From contig NZ_PUDR01000003.1 of NCBI RefSeq assembly GCF_003012935.1, positions 186,001 to 250,000 on the forward strand: DNA of 64,000 nt. The letters are read 5' to 3'. Source of the DNA: Pannonibacter carbonis (GTDB lineage: Bacteria > Pseudomonadota > Alphaproteobacteria > Rhizobiales > Stappiaceae). The position numbers and the translations under genes were made by a program. Positions 29,258 through 37,809 of this stretch are shown here, one piece after another; the stretch's first letter is position 1, and the number at the start of each line of letters is the position of its first letter. The notes below the pieces were generated by a model. It was not told where the DNA came from. It ran no database searches and was given only the letters and a program-made list of their open reading frames with translations.

Positions 29258-29384
29258 GTCATCCCGGCCAAGCGAAGCGCAGAGCCGGGACCGGAGAGTC
29301 GAGGTATTGAAGTTTCAATGAATTACATCCGGTGACGCCTTGGCTCTCCGGTCCCGGATCTTCGCTTCGCTCGTCCGGGATGAC
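29258..29384. repeat. Interspersed palindromic element, type 2
   Basis: A 127-bp element after smpB with outer inverted ends GTCATCCCGG and CCGGGATGAC and an inner inverted pair CCGGAGAG / CTCTCCGG. Arms contain the AAGCGAAGCG motif. A half-copy of the left arm (GTCACCCCGGCCAAGCGCAG) lies at 53445-53475 beside another element type. Non-coding. Confidence 0.8.
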
Positions 29385-29549
29385 ATCCAAACGTTAGTCA
29401 CCAACCTGCGTTGGTTAGCTCACAACCTGTGCATCGCTTGTGCGCAAGCTGTGGGCCGCCTGTGGACAGATGCGTCCAAAGACCGGATTTGCCGTTCTAA
29501 TTCAATCAGCTACAAAGCGCGGCGCCCTGTGGACAGTTCCAGGGCTCGT
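29385..29549. other. Gap between palindromic element and parC 3' end
   Basis: 165 bases without a gene. Two CTGTGGACAG words occur (around 29460 and 29528), weakly like DnaA boxes, but nothing else suggests an origin. Confidence 0.3.
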
Positions 29550-31799
29550 TCAGAGCCCCGGAACGCCGAACTTGTTGTTACGCGGGAAGCCGGTGGGCGG
29601 CAGGCGTCCGGCCTGGCCCCTATCACCACGCCAGTCGGCCAATTCTTCCAGCGACCGTGTGTAGCTGCGCCCGGAGCTGTCGATCCAGGTCAGACCTGCG
29701 GCACCGGCAAAGACGACGGCATCGGCGACACGTCCATCGCGATAGCGCTGCAGGCGCACACCGCGTCCGCGTGACATTTCCGGAACCTGCGCCAGCGGGA
29801 AGATGACCAGCTTGCGGTTCTGTCCGATGACAGCGACCTGATCGCCTTCGACGGGAATGCAGAGCACGGCTTCGTTGGGTGCGGTGACATTGAGCACCTG
29901 CTTGCCCTTGCGCGTGTTGGCAACGACATCCGCTTCCGGCACGACAAAGCCGCGTGCCTCGTCGCTGACGAGCAGCAGCTTCCGGTCCGGCTTGTGCATG
30001 AAGGCGCAGACGATGTCCTGGCCTTCCTCCATGTCGACCATCAACCGGATCGGCTCGCCATGTCCGCGCCCGCCGGGCAGGTTGGCGGCGGAAAGGGTGA
30101 AGAATTTGCCAGCCGTGGTCAGCAGAAGGATCTTGTCGGTGGTCTCGCCGGGGAAGGCGATCTTCAGCTTGTCGCCCTGCTTGAAGGTCAGGGTCGAAAG
30201 GTCCTCCTGGTGCCCCTTGAGGGCGCGAATCCAGCCCTTTTCCGAGATGATGACGGTGATCGGTTCCTTCTCGATCATCGCCTGCTGGATGTCGCTGATG
30301 TTGTGTTCCGGAGCCTCGGCCACATCGGTGCGGCGCTTGCCGAGCGGCGTTTCCGGTCCGTAGGCCTTCGCAATCTCGGCGGTTTCCTTCGAAAGCCGGG
30401 CCCACTGCCGTGCTTCCGAGCCGATCAGCTCCTTGAGGTCGTCGCGTTCACCGGAGAGCTTTTCGTGCTCCTTGCGGATCTCGAATTCTTCCAGCTTGCG
30501 CAGCGAGCGCAGGCGCATGTTGAGGATGGCTTCGGCCTGAACGTCGGTCAGGCTGAACACCCGCATCAGCTCGGCCTTTGGCTCATCCTCCTCGCGGATG
30601 ATCCGGATCACCTCATCCAGGTTGAGATAGGCAACCAGATAGCCTTCCAGCACCTCGAGCCGGTGCTCGATCTGGGCCAGCCGGTGTTGCGACCGGCGCA
30701 GCAGCACCTCGCGGCGGTGGTCAAGCCATTCGCGCAGGACCTGCTTCAGTCCCATCACCATCGGCACCTTGCCGAGGGACAAGACGTTCATGTTCAAAGG
30801 GAATCTGGTTTCAAGCTCGCTCAGCTTGAACAGTGATTCCATCATCAAGGCCGGGTCGACATTGCGTGACCTGGGCACCAGGACCACGCGGACGTCTTCA
30901 GCCGACTCATCGCGCACGTCATCAAGCAGCGGCAGCTTCTTGGCTGTCAGCAGCTCGGCGATCTTCTCGATGAGGCGTGACTTCTGCACCTGGTAGGGGA
31001 TCTCGGTGACCACGACCACCCATTGGCCGCGGCCAAGATCCTCGACGGACCAGCGGGCGCGGACGCGGAAGCTGCCGCGGCCGGTCTCGTAGGCTTCAAG
31101 CAGACCCTTCGGGTCCTCGACCAGAATGCCACCGGTCGGGAAGTCCGGCCCCTTGAGATAGGCAAGCAGGTCCCGCGTCTCGGCGTCTGGGTGCTTGATC
31201 AGGTGCTGGGCGGCAAGGCACAGCTCATGCGCATTGTGCGGCGGGATCGAGGTCGCCATGCCAACGGCAATACCAGAGGAGCCGTTGGCAAGCAGGTTCG
31301 GGAACCCGCCCGGCAGCACGATCGGCTCGCGCTCTTCGCCGTCGTAAGTCGATCGAAAATCGACCGAATCCTCGTCGAGCCCATCGAGCAGACGCTTGGC
31401 CGTGTCGGTCAGACGGGCTTCGGTGTATCGCATCGCGGCGGCGTTATCGCCGTCGATGTTGCCGAAGTTGCCCTGGCCGTCGACCAGCGGATAGCGCTGC
31501 GCAAAGTCCTGCGCGAGGCGCACGAGGGCGTCATAGACGGCCTGGTCGCCATGCGGATGGTACTTACCGATCACGTCACCGACGACACGGGCGCACTTCT
31601 TGAATCCCGCGCCCGGATCCAGCTTGAGCAGCCGCATGGCATAGAGCAACCGGCGATGCACCGGCTTCAGACCATCGCGTACATCGGGCAGGGCCCGGTG
31701 CATGATGGTCGAGAGGGCGTAGGCGAGGTAGCGTTCCTCGAGTGCGTCACGCAGGTTGACGCCTTCGATGCCGCTCGGAGGAGTGAGGTCTTTTCCCAT
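29550..31799 (-). CDS. parC: DNA topoisomerase IV subunit A
   Basis: A 749-residue type IIA topoisomerase subunit that, with ParE, decatenates daughter chromosomes. The breakage-reunion domain shows [40 protein letters not shown] and the catalytic Tyr125 in [10 protein letters not shown]. ParC rather than GyrA is indicated by the short, irregular C-terminal barrel and by the position after recO. The residue equivalent to E. coli ParC Ser80 is Gln86 and that of Glu84 is Asp90. Last gene of the lepB-rnc-era-recO-parC series on the minus strand. Confidence 0.95.
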   Translation of the reverse strand: MGKDLTPPSGIEGVNLRDALEERYLAYALSTIMHRALPDVRDGLKPVHRRLLYAMRLLKLDPGAGFKKCARVVGDVIGKYHPHGDQAVYDALVRLAQDFAQRYPLVDGQGNFGNIDGDNAAAMRYTEARLTDTAKRLLDGLDEDSVDFRSTYDGEEREPIVLPGGFPNLLANGSSGIAVGMATSIPPHNAHELCLAAQHLIKHPDAETRDLLAYLKGPDFPTGGILVEDPKGLLEAYETGRGSFRVRARWSVEDLGRGQWVVVVTEIPYQVQKSRLIEKIAELLTAKKLPLLDDVRDESAEDVRVVLVPRSRNVDPALMMESLFKLSELETRFPLNMNVLSLGKVPMVMGLKQVLREWLDHRREVLLRRSQHRLAQIEHRLEVLEGYLVAYLNLDEVIRIIREEDEPKAELMRVFSLTDVQAEAILNMRLRSLRKLEEFEIRKEHEKLSGERDDLKELIGSEARQWARLSKETAEIAKAYGPETPLGKRRTDVAEAPEHNISDIQQAMIEKEPITVIISEKGWIRALKGHQEDLSTLTFKQGDKLKIAFPGETTDKILLLTTAGKFFTLSAANLPGGRGHGEPIRLMVDMEEGQDIVCAFMHKPDRKLLLVSDEARGFVVPEADVVANTRKGKQVLNVTAPNEAVLCIPVEGDQVAVIGQNRKLVIFPLAQVPEMSRGRGVRLQRYRDGRVADAVVFAGAAGLTWIDSSGRSYTRSLEELADWRGDRGQAGRLPPTGFPRNNKFGVPGL

Positions 31800-31889
31800 G
31801 CTGCATGCTTAGCCCGAAGGGGCGGGGGAGACAATTTGTATGGGGCGAGAAAGGCGCGGAATCCGGCGGTTTTTCCCCGCCTTTGCACG

Positions 31890-32669
31890 TCAGGCGAGGG
31901 GATCGGGCATGCCGGAGAGGCCGGCCGCGGCGAAGGCCTTCTCAAGGGCTGAGGTCAGTCCGTCGCGGGTCTGCGCCAGCGAGATGCCGCGCGGAGAAAA
32001 CACGTCCCTTTCGAGAAAAAAGCCGGTCAGTTTCAGACCATTTGCGACATCGCGGAAATTGATCTCGGTTCCCGGCTGCCGTTCGCCGGAAACGAGGAAG
32101 GACGGCAGGGGCAGGAGCCGGTCGCGGTAGGGCGCGCCGGCATCGCGGCAGACGGCGCGGCCGGATCTGGGCGACACATAGGCCAGATCCCAGTTCTGCC
32201 CCGTCGAGGCACAGCGGGAGAGGTCGAGGCCGAAGCCGAGCTCGGCGAGGAGTTCCAGTTCGAAGCGGACGAGCAGCGGCCCGGCGATCAGCGGCTCCCC
32301 CAGATGGTCAAGGACCAGGGTGAGGGCTTCGTGGACCTCGGGATGGGCAACCCGTTCGGGCATCAGGCGGGTGAGGCCGGCCAGGTGCTGCAGGCCATAT
32401 AGGCCAAGCGGGTCGGTCAGGAGCAGGCCCGCGCGCAGCGACTGGGGTTCGACGGCAAAGACGCCGAGTTGCTCGGCAAGGCGGGCGCGCCAGGTGACTT
32501 GCAGGGAGTTGCCTGGCTGCAGCAGGGGAGCAAGGCGGCGGGAACGGCCGCCGCGCACCAAGCCGAGATGACGGCCATGCTGGCGCGTCATCACTTCGAT
32601 CACCGCACTGGTCTCGCCCTGCGCCCGGCTCGACAGGAGCACACCTTCGTCCGTCCACTCCAGTCCCAC
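31890..32669 (-). CDS. recO: DNA repair protein RecO
   Basis: A 259-residue recombination mediator that helps load RecA on SSB-coated DNA. The N-terminal OB fold opens MGLEWTDEGVLLSSRAQGET; the C-terminal part has FELELLAELGFGLDLSRCA and a distal Cys in GRAVCRDAGA. The start is GTG 32669. It is 33 bp downstream of era, in the same operon. Confidence 0.94.
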   Translation of the reverse strand: MGLEWTDEGVLLSSRAQGETSAVIEVMTRQHGRHLGLVRGGRSRRLAPLLQPGNSLQVTWRARLAEQLGVFAVEPQSLRAGLLLTDPLGLYGLQHLAGLTRLMPERVAHPEVHEALTLVLDHLGEPLIAGPLLVRFELELLAELGFGLDLSRCASTGQNWDLAYVSPRSGRAVCRDAGAPYRDRLLPLPSFLVSGERQPGTEINFRDVANGLKLTGFFLERDVFSPRGISLAQTRDGLTSALEKAFAAAGLSGMPDPLA

Positions 32670-32702
32670 GTCTCCTCCGGGATAAGTCGGGTTCCCCGAG
32701 GA

Positions 32703-33662
32703 TCAGCGGGGGAACTCGAGGCCCATTTCGCGGTAGCGTTCCGGGTCGTCGGACCAGTTCTCGCGCACCTTGACGAACAGGAACAGGTGCACCGGCCGCT
32801 CGACGATCTCGGCAAGTTCCGTGCGCGCCGCCTGGGAGATGACCTTGATGGTCTGTCCCTTCTTGCCCAGAACGATGGCCTTCTGGCTGTCGCGTTCGAC
32901 ATAGATCGTCTGTTCGAGGCGGACGGAGCCGTCCTTGCGCTCTTCCCAACGCTCGGTCTCGACGGTCGAGACATAGGGAATTTCCTCATGCAGGCGCTCG
33001 AACAGCTTCTCGCGGGTGATTTCAGCGGCAAGCATGCGCATCGGCGCGTCAGACACCTGGTCTTCCGGATAAAGCCACGGCCCGGGACGAACCTTCTCTG
33101 CAAAATAGGTCAGGATATCCTGGACGCCGTCGCCGCTGAGGGCCGAGACCATGAAGGTCTTCTCGAAGGCCACTTTCTCGTTTGCCGTGACGGCCAGTTT
33201 CAGCAGTTTTTCCCGGTTGGCGACGTCGGTCTTGTTGAGGATCAGAACCTTCGTCCCGCGTTCGCCAGCGAGTCGGTCGAGGATCGTCTCGACCTCCTCG
33301 GTCAGGCCCTTGCGGGCGTCAATGAGGAGGGCAGTCACATCCGCATCGCGCGAGCCGCCCCAGGCTGTGTCGACCATGGCCCGGTCAAGCCGGCGCTTGG
33401 GCTTGAAGATGCCCGGCGTGTCGACAAAGATCACCTGCGCGTCGCCATGCATGGCAATACCGCGTACGAGCGCCCGGGTGGTCTGGACCTTGTGCGTGAC
33501 GATGGACACTTTGGTGCCGACGAGTTGGTTGATCAGCGTGGACTTGCCAGCATTCGGGGCGCCGATCAGCGCGACAAAGCCGGCGCGCGTGGTGGGCGCA
33601 GCAGCCGGAGCCAGTGTGTCCGCGCCCGCTTGGGCCGTCTCGTCATTCTCGATGTCGTTCAA
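32703..33662 (-). CDS. era: GTPase Era
   Basis: A 319-residue GTPase for 16S rRNA maturation and small-subunit assembly. G motifs are GAPNAGKST (G1), DTPG (G3) and NKTD (G4); the C-terminal KH domain has VERDSQKAIVLGKKGQTIKV. The start appears to be TTG 33662 with AGGA eight bases upstream; no ATG lies between it and the G domain, so a non-ATG start is required. The Ala-rich first 25 residues are less conserved. Followed by recO, preceded by rnc. Confidence 0.94.
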   Translation of the reverse strand: MNDIENDETAQAGADTLAPAAAPTTRAGFVALIGAPNAGKSTLINQLVGTKVSIVTHKVQTTRALVRGIAMHGDAQVIFVDTPGIFKPKRRLDRAMVDTAWGGSRDADVTALLIDARKGLTEEVETILDRLAGERGTKVLILNKTDVANREKLLKLAVTANEKVAFEKTFMVSALSGDGVQDILTYFAEKVRPGPWLYPEDQVSDAPMRMLAAEITREKLFERLHEEIPYVSTVETERWEERKDGSVRLEQTIYVERDSQKAIVLGKKGQTIKVISQAARTELAEIVERPVHLFLFVKVRENWSDDPERYREMGLEFPR

Positions 33663-33792
33663 TACGTTGGTCCTGTTTCTGGACGTTGGAATAGAATTGC
33701 ACCCGAAGGCAGCTTCCCCTGTGAAGGGGGTGGATTCAGGGCCGCACAGGCGGAGACAGTCTTGTCTTCAGGCAGCGGGCTGCCCAGCGGCG

Positions 33793-34500
33793 TCACTCGC
33801 TCCAGACGCCTTCCCGGCGCAGCATGGCCTCTGCGGCTGCCTGCTCTGCAATCCGCTTGGAACTGCCACTGCCTTCCGCCGGTGCATGCCGTTCGACATG
33901 GACCGCGACGATGAACACCGGCGCGTGGTCCGGTCCGCTGCGATCGACCACGTCATAGGTGGGTGCGGGCAGGCTGCGCGCCTGGGCCCATTCCTGCAAT
34001 GTGGTCTTGGCGTCGCGCAGCGGTCCCGAGAAGGTCATCATACGCGGTTCCCACTGCCGGCGCACGAAATCTTCTGCGGTGGCCATGCCGGCGTCGAGAT
34101 AGATCGCCGCAATCACCGCCTCGCAGATGTCGGCCAGCAAGGCCGTCTTCTGCCGTCCACCGGTCTGCGCCTCGCTCTGGCTGATGCGCATGGCGTCGCC
34201 GAGCTTCAGGTCCTGGGCGATCTCGGCGCAGGTCTCCCGCTTGACCAACTGGTTGAGCCGACGGGCCAGTTCGCCTTCGTCGGCACGCGGGAAGTTCCGG
34301 TGCAGCATCGTGGCAACCGCCAGACCCAGAACCCGATCACCGAGGAACTCGAGCCGCTGGTAGCTGCCGCCGGTTTGTGTGTTGTTCAACGCGCTGGCAT
34401 GGGTCAGCGCCTGCTCCAGCAGCGAGCGGTCAGTGAAGCGGTGGCTGATCCGGTCTTCGACACGGGACAGCGGATCGGTCGTGGTCTGGCGGGTGCTCAT
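33793..34500 (-). CDS. rnc: Ribonuclease III
   Basis: A 235-residue double-strand-specific endoribonuclease for rRNA and mRNA processing. The signature RLEFLGDRVLGLAVATML (about residues 49-66) and the second acidic site DICEAVIAAIYLDAG are present, followed by a double-stranded-RNA-binding domain (KTTLQEWAQAR to IAEQAAAEAMLR). Directly downstream of lepB (13-bp gap) and upstream of era. Confidence 0.95.
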   Translation of the reverse strand: MSTRQTTTDPLSRVEDRISHRFTDRSLLEQALTHASALNNTQTGGSYQRLEFLGDRVLGLAVATMLHRNFPRADEGELARRLNQLVKRETCAEIAQDLKLGDAMRISQSEAQTGGRQKTALLADICEAVIAAIYLDAGMATAEDFVRRQWEPRMMTFSGPLRDAKTTLQEWAQARSLPAPTYDVVDRSGPDHAPVFIVAVHVERHAPAEGSGSSKRIAEQAAAEAMLRREGVWSE

Positions 34501-34513
34501 CAGCTTGGCCGGG

Positions 34514-35278
34514 TCAGAGCGAATTGAACATGCGATCCCAGCGCACGGTCCAGGGCCACTGCCAGAACATCCAGGCCGGCTGACCGTCGGAGACGGAGAA
34601 GAAGATCACTTCGGCCCGGCCGACGAGATTCTCATAGGGCACATAGCCGACACTCGACTCGACGCGGCTGTCGGAGGAGTTGTCGCGGTTGTCACCCATC
34701 ATGAAGAAATGGCCGGCGGGCACTTTGTAGACCTTGGTGTTGTCGCCGAAGCCGCGCGGATTGAGGTCGAGTGTATCGTAACTGACGCCATTCGGCAGGG
34801 TCTCGCGGAAGCGGGCAATCGGCTGGCTCACTCCGAATGCGTCCCTCTCGACGAAATCCGCAATCCGCTCGCGCTTGACCGGCGTGCCGTTGATGTGGAG
34901 GGCACCGTCGATCATCTGGACCTCATCACCAGGCAGTCCAATCACCCGCTTGATGTAGTCGGTCGAGTTGTCGCTCGGCAGCTTGAAGACGACGACATCG
35001 CCGCGCTCGGGTTCAGCGCCCCAGATCCGGCCGGAGAAGGGGGCAAGGCCAAACGGGAACGAGTAGCGCGAATAGCCGTAGCTGTACTTGGAAACAAAGA
35101 GGTAATCGCCGATCAGCAGCGTGTTCATCATCGACCCGGACGGGATGTTGAACGGCTGGAACAGGAGGGTCCGCACCACCAGCGCCAGCAACAGCGCCTG
35201 CACGATAACCTTGACGGTCTCACCGAGACCGCCGTCCTTGGCCTTCTTGTTGTCGGTCACGCTCATCGGATCCTTCAT
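34514..35278 (-). CDS. lepB: Signal peptidase I
   Basis: A 254-residue inner-membrane serine protease that removes signal peptides. One N-terminal membrane segment (about 22-40) precedes the nucleophile Ser49 in IPSGSMMNTL and the general base Lys110 in DYIKRVIGLPGDEV; GDNRDNSSDSRV is box E. The Pro usual after SMM is Asn here. ATG 35278 gives MKDPMSV; the internal ATG at 35266 (MSVTDNKK) with AAGGA close upstream is an alternative start. First gene of the lepB-rnc-era-recO-parC run. Confidence 0.94.
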   Translation of the reverse strand: MKDPMSVTDNKKAKDGGLGETVKVIVQALLLALVVRTLLFQPFNIPSGSMMNTLLIGDYLFVSKYSYGYSRYSFPFGLAPFSGRIWGAEPERGDVVVFKLPSDNSTDYIKRVIGLPGDEVQMIDGALHINGTPVKRERIADFVERDAFGVSQPIARFRETLPNGVSYDTLDLNPRGFGDNTKVYKVPAGHFFMMGDNRDNSSDSRVESSVGYVPYENLVGRAEVIFFSVSDGQPAWMFWQWPWTVRWDRMFNSL

Positions 35279-35434
35279 TCTTCACACCGCCGCCGCAGGC
35301 GAAATCTCGCGACTTGTACCGGTTCGGGGCAGCACTGGCAACGGACGTGAGGATTACAGCTTGGCAATGTCGGTGGGGGAGGCACTGCATGACGGTGGCA
35401 ATGGAGGGAGATTGTGGCGGGATACCTGTCTCCA

Positions 35435-35569
35435 CGCTGTTCCGGCCTTGTGCCGGGACCTGTAAGGGGCGCGTTGCGTTGGGGTGATGTCGACGCCGAG
35501 GTGGTGGCGAGGTCCGGTAACTCAGGTCTCTGCCGTCATGACAGGTCCCGGCACGAGGCCGGGACGGCA
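35435..35569. repeat. Interspersed palindromic element, type 3, copy A
   Basis: First of three direct copies in the 823-bp gap between acpS and lepB. Arms of about 28 bp carry TCCGGCCTTGTGCCGGGACC on the left and the inverted complement on the right; the interior GGGGTGATGTCGACGCCGAG is nearly identical in all three copies. This copy has the most diverged left arm. Confidence 0.85.
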
Positions 35570-35667
35570 CGGAGGGTGTGGTGTGTTAGGTTTGAATACA
35601 ACATAAGCGCGAATTTGAAGTTGCAGGATCGTTGCAACGTGTCACTGTTTCTCACGTAATCCCGACA

Positions 35668-35802
35668 CGCCGTCCCGGCCTTGTGCCGGGACCTGCAAGG
35701 GGCGCGTTGCGTTGGGGTGATATCGACGCCGAGGTGGCGGCGAGGTCCGGAGACTCAGGTCTCTGCCGTCATGACAGGTCCCGGCACGAGGCCGGGACGG
35801 CG
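35668..35802. repeat. Interspersed palindromic element, type 3, copy B
   Basis: 135-bp copy with 28-bp arms matching at 27 positions. It starts 233 bp after copy A. Short open frames reading through it are by-products of its GC-rich sequence. Confidence 0.87.
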
Positions 35803-35913
35803 CGGAGGTTGGTGTGGGTATCAGCCCTGCAGGCAGAGTTGCTGCGCGGGCTCGGCGCTTGAAGATGCTAGATGCAAAAGAGGCGCAACCGTTTCTCTCG
35901 CGATCTCCACACA

Positions 35914-36048
35914 CGCCGTCCCGGCCTTGTGCCGGGACCTGTAAGGGGCGCGTTGCGTTGGGGTGATGCCGACGCCGAGGTGGCAGCGAGGTCCGGCAAC
36001 TCAGGTCTCTGCCATCATGACAGGTCCCGGCACGGGGCCGGGACGGCG
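35914..36048. repeat. Interspersed palindromic element, type 3, copy C
   Basis: Third copy, starting 246 bp after copy B; same orientation. Sequence between copies is unrelated and AT-richer. A fourth member with perfect 31-bp arms is at 53503-53612. Confidence 0.87.
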
Positions 36049-36101
36049 CGGAGGGGAGGATGGTTGTGTATCAATCTATTGAATAAGCGCTGCCCCGATC
36101 C

Positions 36102-36551
36102 TCACGCCTCGCTGGGATCGTCCTTGAGCGGCGGGGAGGGGGGCTCGGGCCAGTCTGTCGGCCAGGCGGAGATGACGACGAAGGCCTGGGCCAACGGATA
36201 GTCGTCGGTGATGGTGAGATCGATGCGGGGCCGGAAGCCCTCGGGCGTCAAGGCGGCGAGACGCTCGGCGGCGCTGCCGGTCAGTTGCAGCGTCGGGCGG
36301 CCGGAGGGCAGGTTGACGACACCCATTTCGCGCCAGGCAACACCCATGCGGATGCCGGTGCCGAGCGCCTTGGAACAGGCCTCCTTTGCAGCAAAGCGCT
36401 TGGCATAGGAGGCGGCGCGCTCGGCCCGGCGATCGGATTTTGACCGTTCGATCTCGGTGAAGACTCGCGCGGCAAAGCGCTCGCCGAACCGTTCCAGCGT
36501 CTGCTCGATGCGGCGAATGTCGCAAAGATCGCTGCCGATGCCGAGGATCAT
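36102..36551 (-). CDS. acpS: Holo-[acyl-carrier-protein] synthase
   Basis: A 149-residue phosphopantetheinyl transferase that activates acyl carrier protein using Co[21 protein letters not shown] contains the metal-binding Asp, and [15 protein letters not shown] the Glu/Lys motif. The C-terminus ([13 protein letters not shown]) is a short extension. In alphaproteobacteria acpS normally abuts lepB; here three palindromic elements have expanded the gap to more than 800 bp. Confidence 0.95.
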   Translation of the reverse strand: MILGIGSDLCDIRRIEQTLERFGERFAARVFTEIERSKSDRRAERAASYAKRFAAKEACSKALGTGIRMGVAWREMGVVNLPSGRPTLQLTGSAAERLAALTPEGFRPRIDLTITDDYPLAQAFVVISAWPTDWPEPPSPPLKDDPSEA

Positions 36552-36573
36552 CCGGTTTGACCTTTCCTTAGCG

Positions 36574-37167
36574 TCACTCCGCAGGCCGTGACAGTGTCGA
36601 GCGGGCCATTTCGGCGGACTGCCGCGCGGCGAGTCGGCGCTGCTTGCGTTCCTGATAGGCCTTCACACTGAAATAGACCGGAAAGTAGCACAGAAGACCA
36701 CAAGCCAGCCCGAGCGGCAGGCCGCCAATGATCATCGGCTTGAGCAGCGGCCAGAGCGCGTCCAGCGAGTGGGTCAGGAGGTCAGCGTGCATCAGCCCTT
36801 CGGTTGCGTCAGCGGAGGTGTCCAGTGTGCCCGTGCCAAGGATCACATGACCCAGCTTGTATGTAATCGCCCAGATGAAGGGAAAGGTGAGCGGATTGCC
36901 AACCACGGTGCCAAGGGCCGAGGCCAGCATGTTGCCCCGGACGATCATGGCCACCGCTGCGGCCAGCAGGAAGTGAAAGCCCATGAATGGGGTGAACGAG
37001 GCGAATGCGCCGCAGGAAAAGCCGAGCGCCACCGCATGTGGCGAGGCCGTCAGACGCAGCACGCGCTTGCCGTAGTAGCGGAACGAGCGCATCCAGCTGG
37101 CGCGCGGCCAGACGGCAACGCGCAGTTTCTCGAATCGGCTTGGCGGTGTGCGGCGTTGAAACAGCAT
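36574..37167 (-). CDS. DUF2062 membrane protein
   Basis: A 197-residue inner-membrane protein of the DUF2062 family. The hallmark [22 protein letters not shown] is followed by hydrophobic segments ([50 protein letters not shown]) and a basic C-terminal tail. The function of the family is not established. It sits between pyrE and acpS as in many Rhizobiales. Confidence 0.88.
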   Translation of the reverse strand: MLFQRRTPPSRFEKLRVAVWPRASWMRSFRYYGKRVLRLTASPHAVALGFSCGAFASFTPFMGFHFLLAAAVAMIVRGNMLASALGTVVGNPLTFPFIWAITYKLGHVILGTGTLDTSADATEGLMHADLLTHSLDALWPLLKPMIIGGLPLGLACGLLCYFPVYFSVKAYQERKQRRLAARQSAEMARSTLSRPAE

Positions 37168-37200
37168 GGGTCGCGTGCGGCTCCTTGTTCGTTTCCAGCC

Positions 37201-37782
37201 TCAGGCCAGATTGCGGCTGCCGGGTTTGACCGGCGGTATTGCTGCGAGTTCTGGCGGCAGGTTGTCCGGTGAATAGGACGGCACCTTGTAGTCGATCAGG
37301 GCGACCAGCGGGACGCTGACATCCGCCTCGCCGGCCGACCGGTCGATCAGGCAGGCGACACCGACCACATCGGCGCCGATCGCCTTCAGGGCATCGACGG
37401 TCTCGCGGCTGGACAGGCCGGTGGTGACAATGTCCTCGACGATGATGACGCGGGCGCCCGGCTCGAGGTCAAAGCGGCGCAGGCGGAACTGTCCACCCTC
37501 CCGCTCCACCCACATGGCAGGAACGCCAAGATGGCGCGCGGTCTCATAGCCCGGGATCAGGCCGCCGAGGGCGGGAGAGACGATGTAATCAATCGGACCG
37601 AGATTGGCGGCCCGGATTTTGTCAGCCAGTGCCTTGCACAGTTTCTCGGTCTTGTCCGGGTGCATGAACACGCGCGCCTTCTGCAGGAACACAGGGCTGC
37701 GCAGGCCGGATGACAGAATGAAATGGCCTTCGAGAATGGCACCTGCCTCGCGGAACAGGGCCAGGACGTCGTCCTGAGTCAT
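37201..37782 (-). CDS. pyrE: Orotate phosphoribosyltransferase
   Basis: A 193-residue enzyme converting orotate and PRPP to orotidine 5'-phosphate in pyrimidine synthesis. The PRPP loop is [20 protein letters not shown] and the substrate segment is [20 protein letters not shown]. Length is normal. Located 27 bp after rsh on the minus strand. Confidence 0.95.
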   Translation of the reverse strand: MTQDDVLALFREAGAILEGHFILSSGLRSPVFLQKARVFMHPDKTEKLCKALADKIRAANLGPIDYIVSPALGGLIPGYETARHLGVPAMWVEREGGQFRLRRFDLEPGARVIIVEDIVTTGLSSRETVDALKAIGADVVGVACLIDRSAGEADVSVPLVALIDYKVPSYSPDNLPPELAAIPPVKPGSRNLA

Positions 37783-37809
37783 GCGTTTATCCCGTCTGTG
37801 GTCCCGCTC

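Noticed and set aside
29440-29545. Replication origin suggested by CTGTGGACAG words
   Set aside because: Only two weak DnaA-like words, no AT-rich unwinding region and no origin-linked genes.
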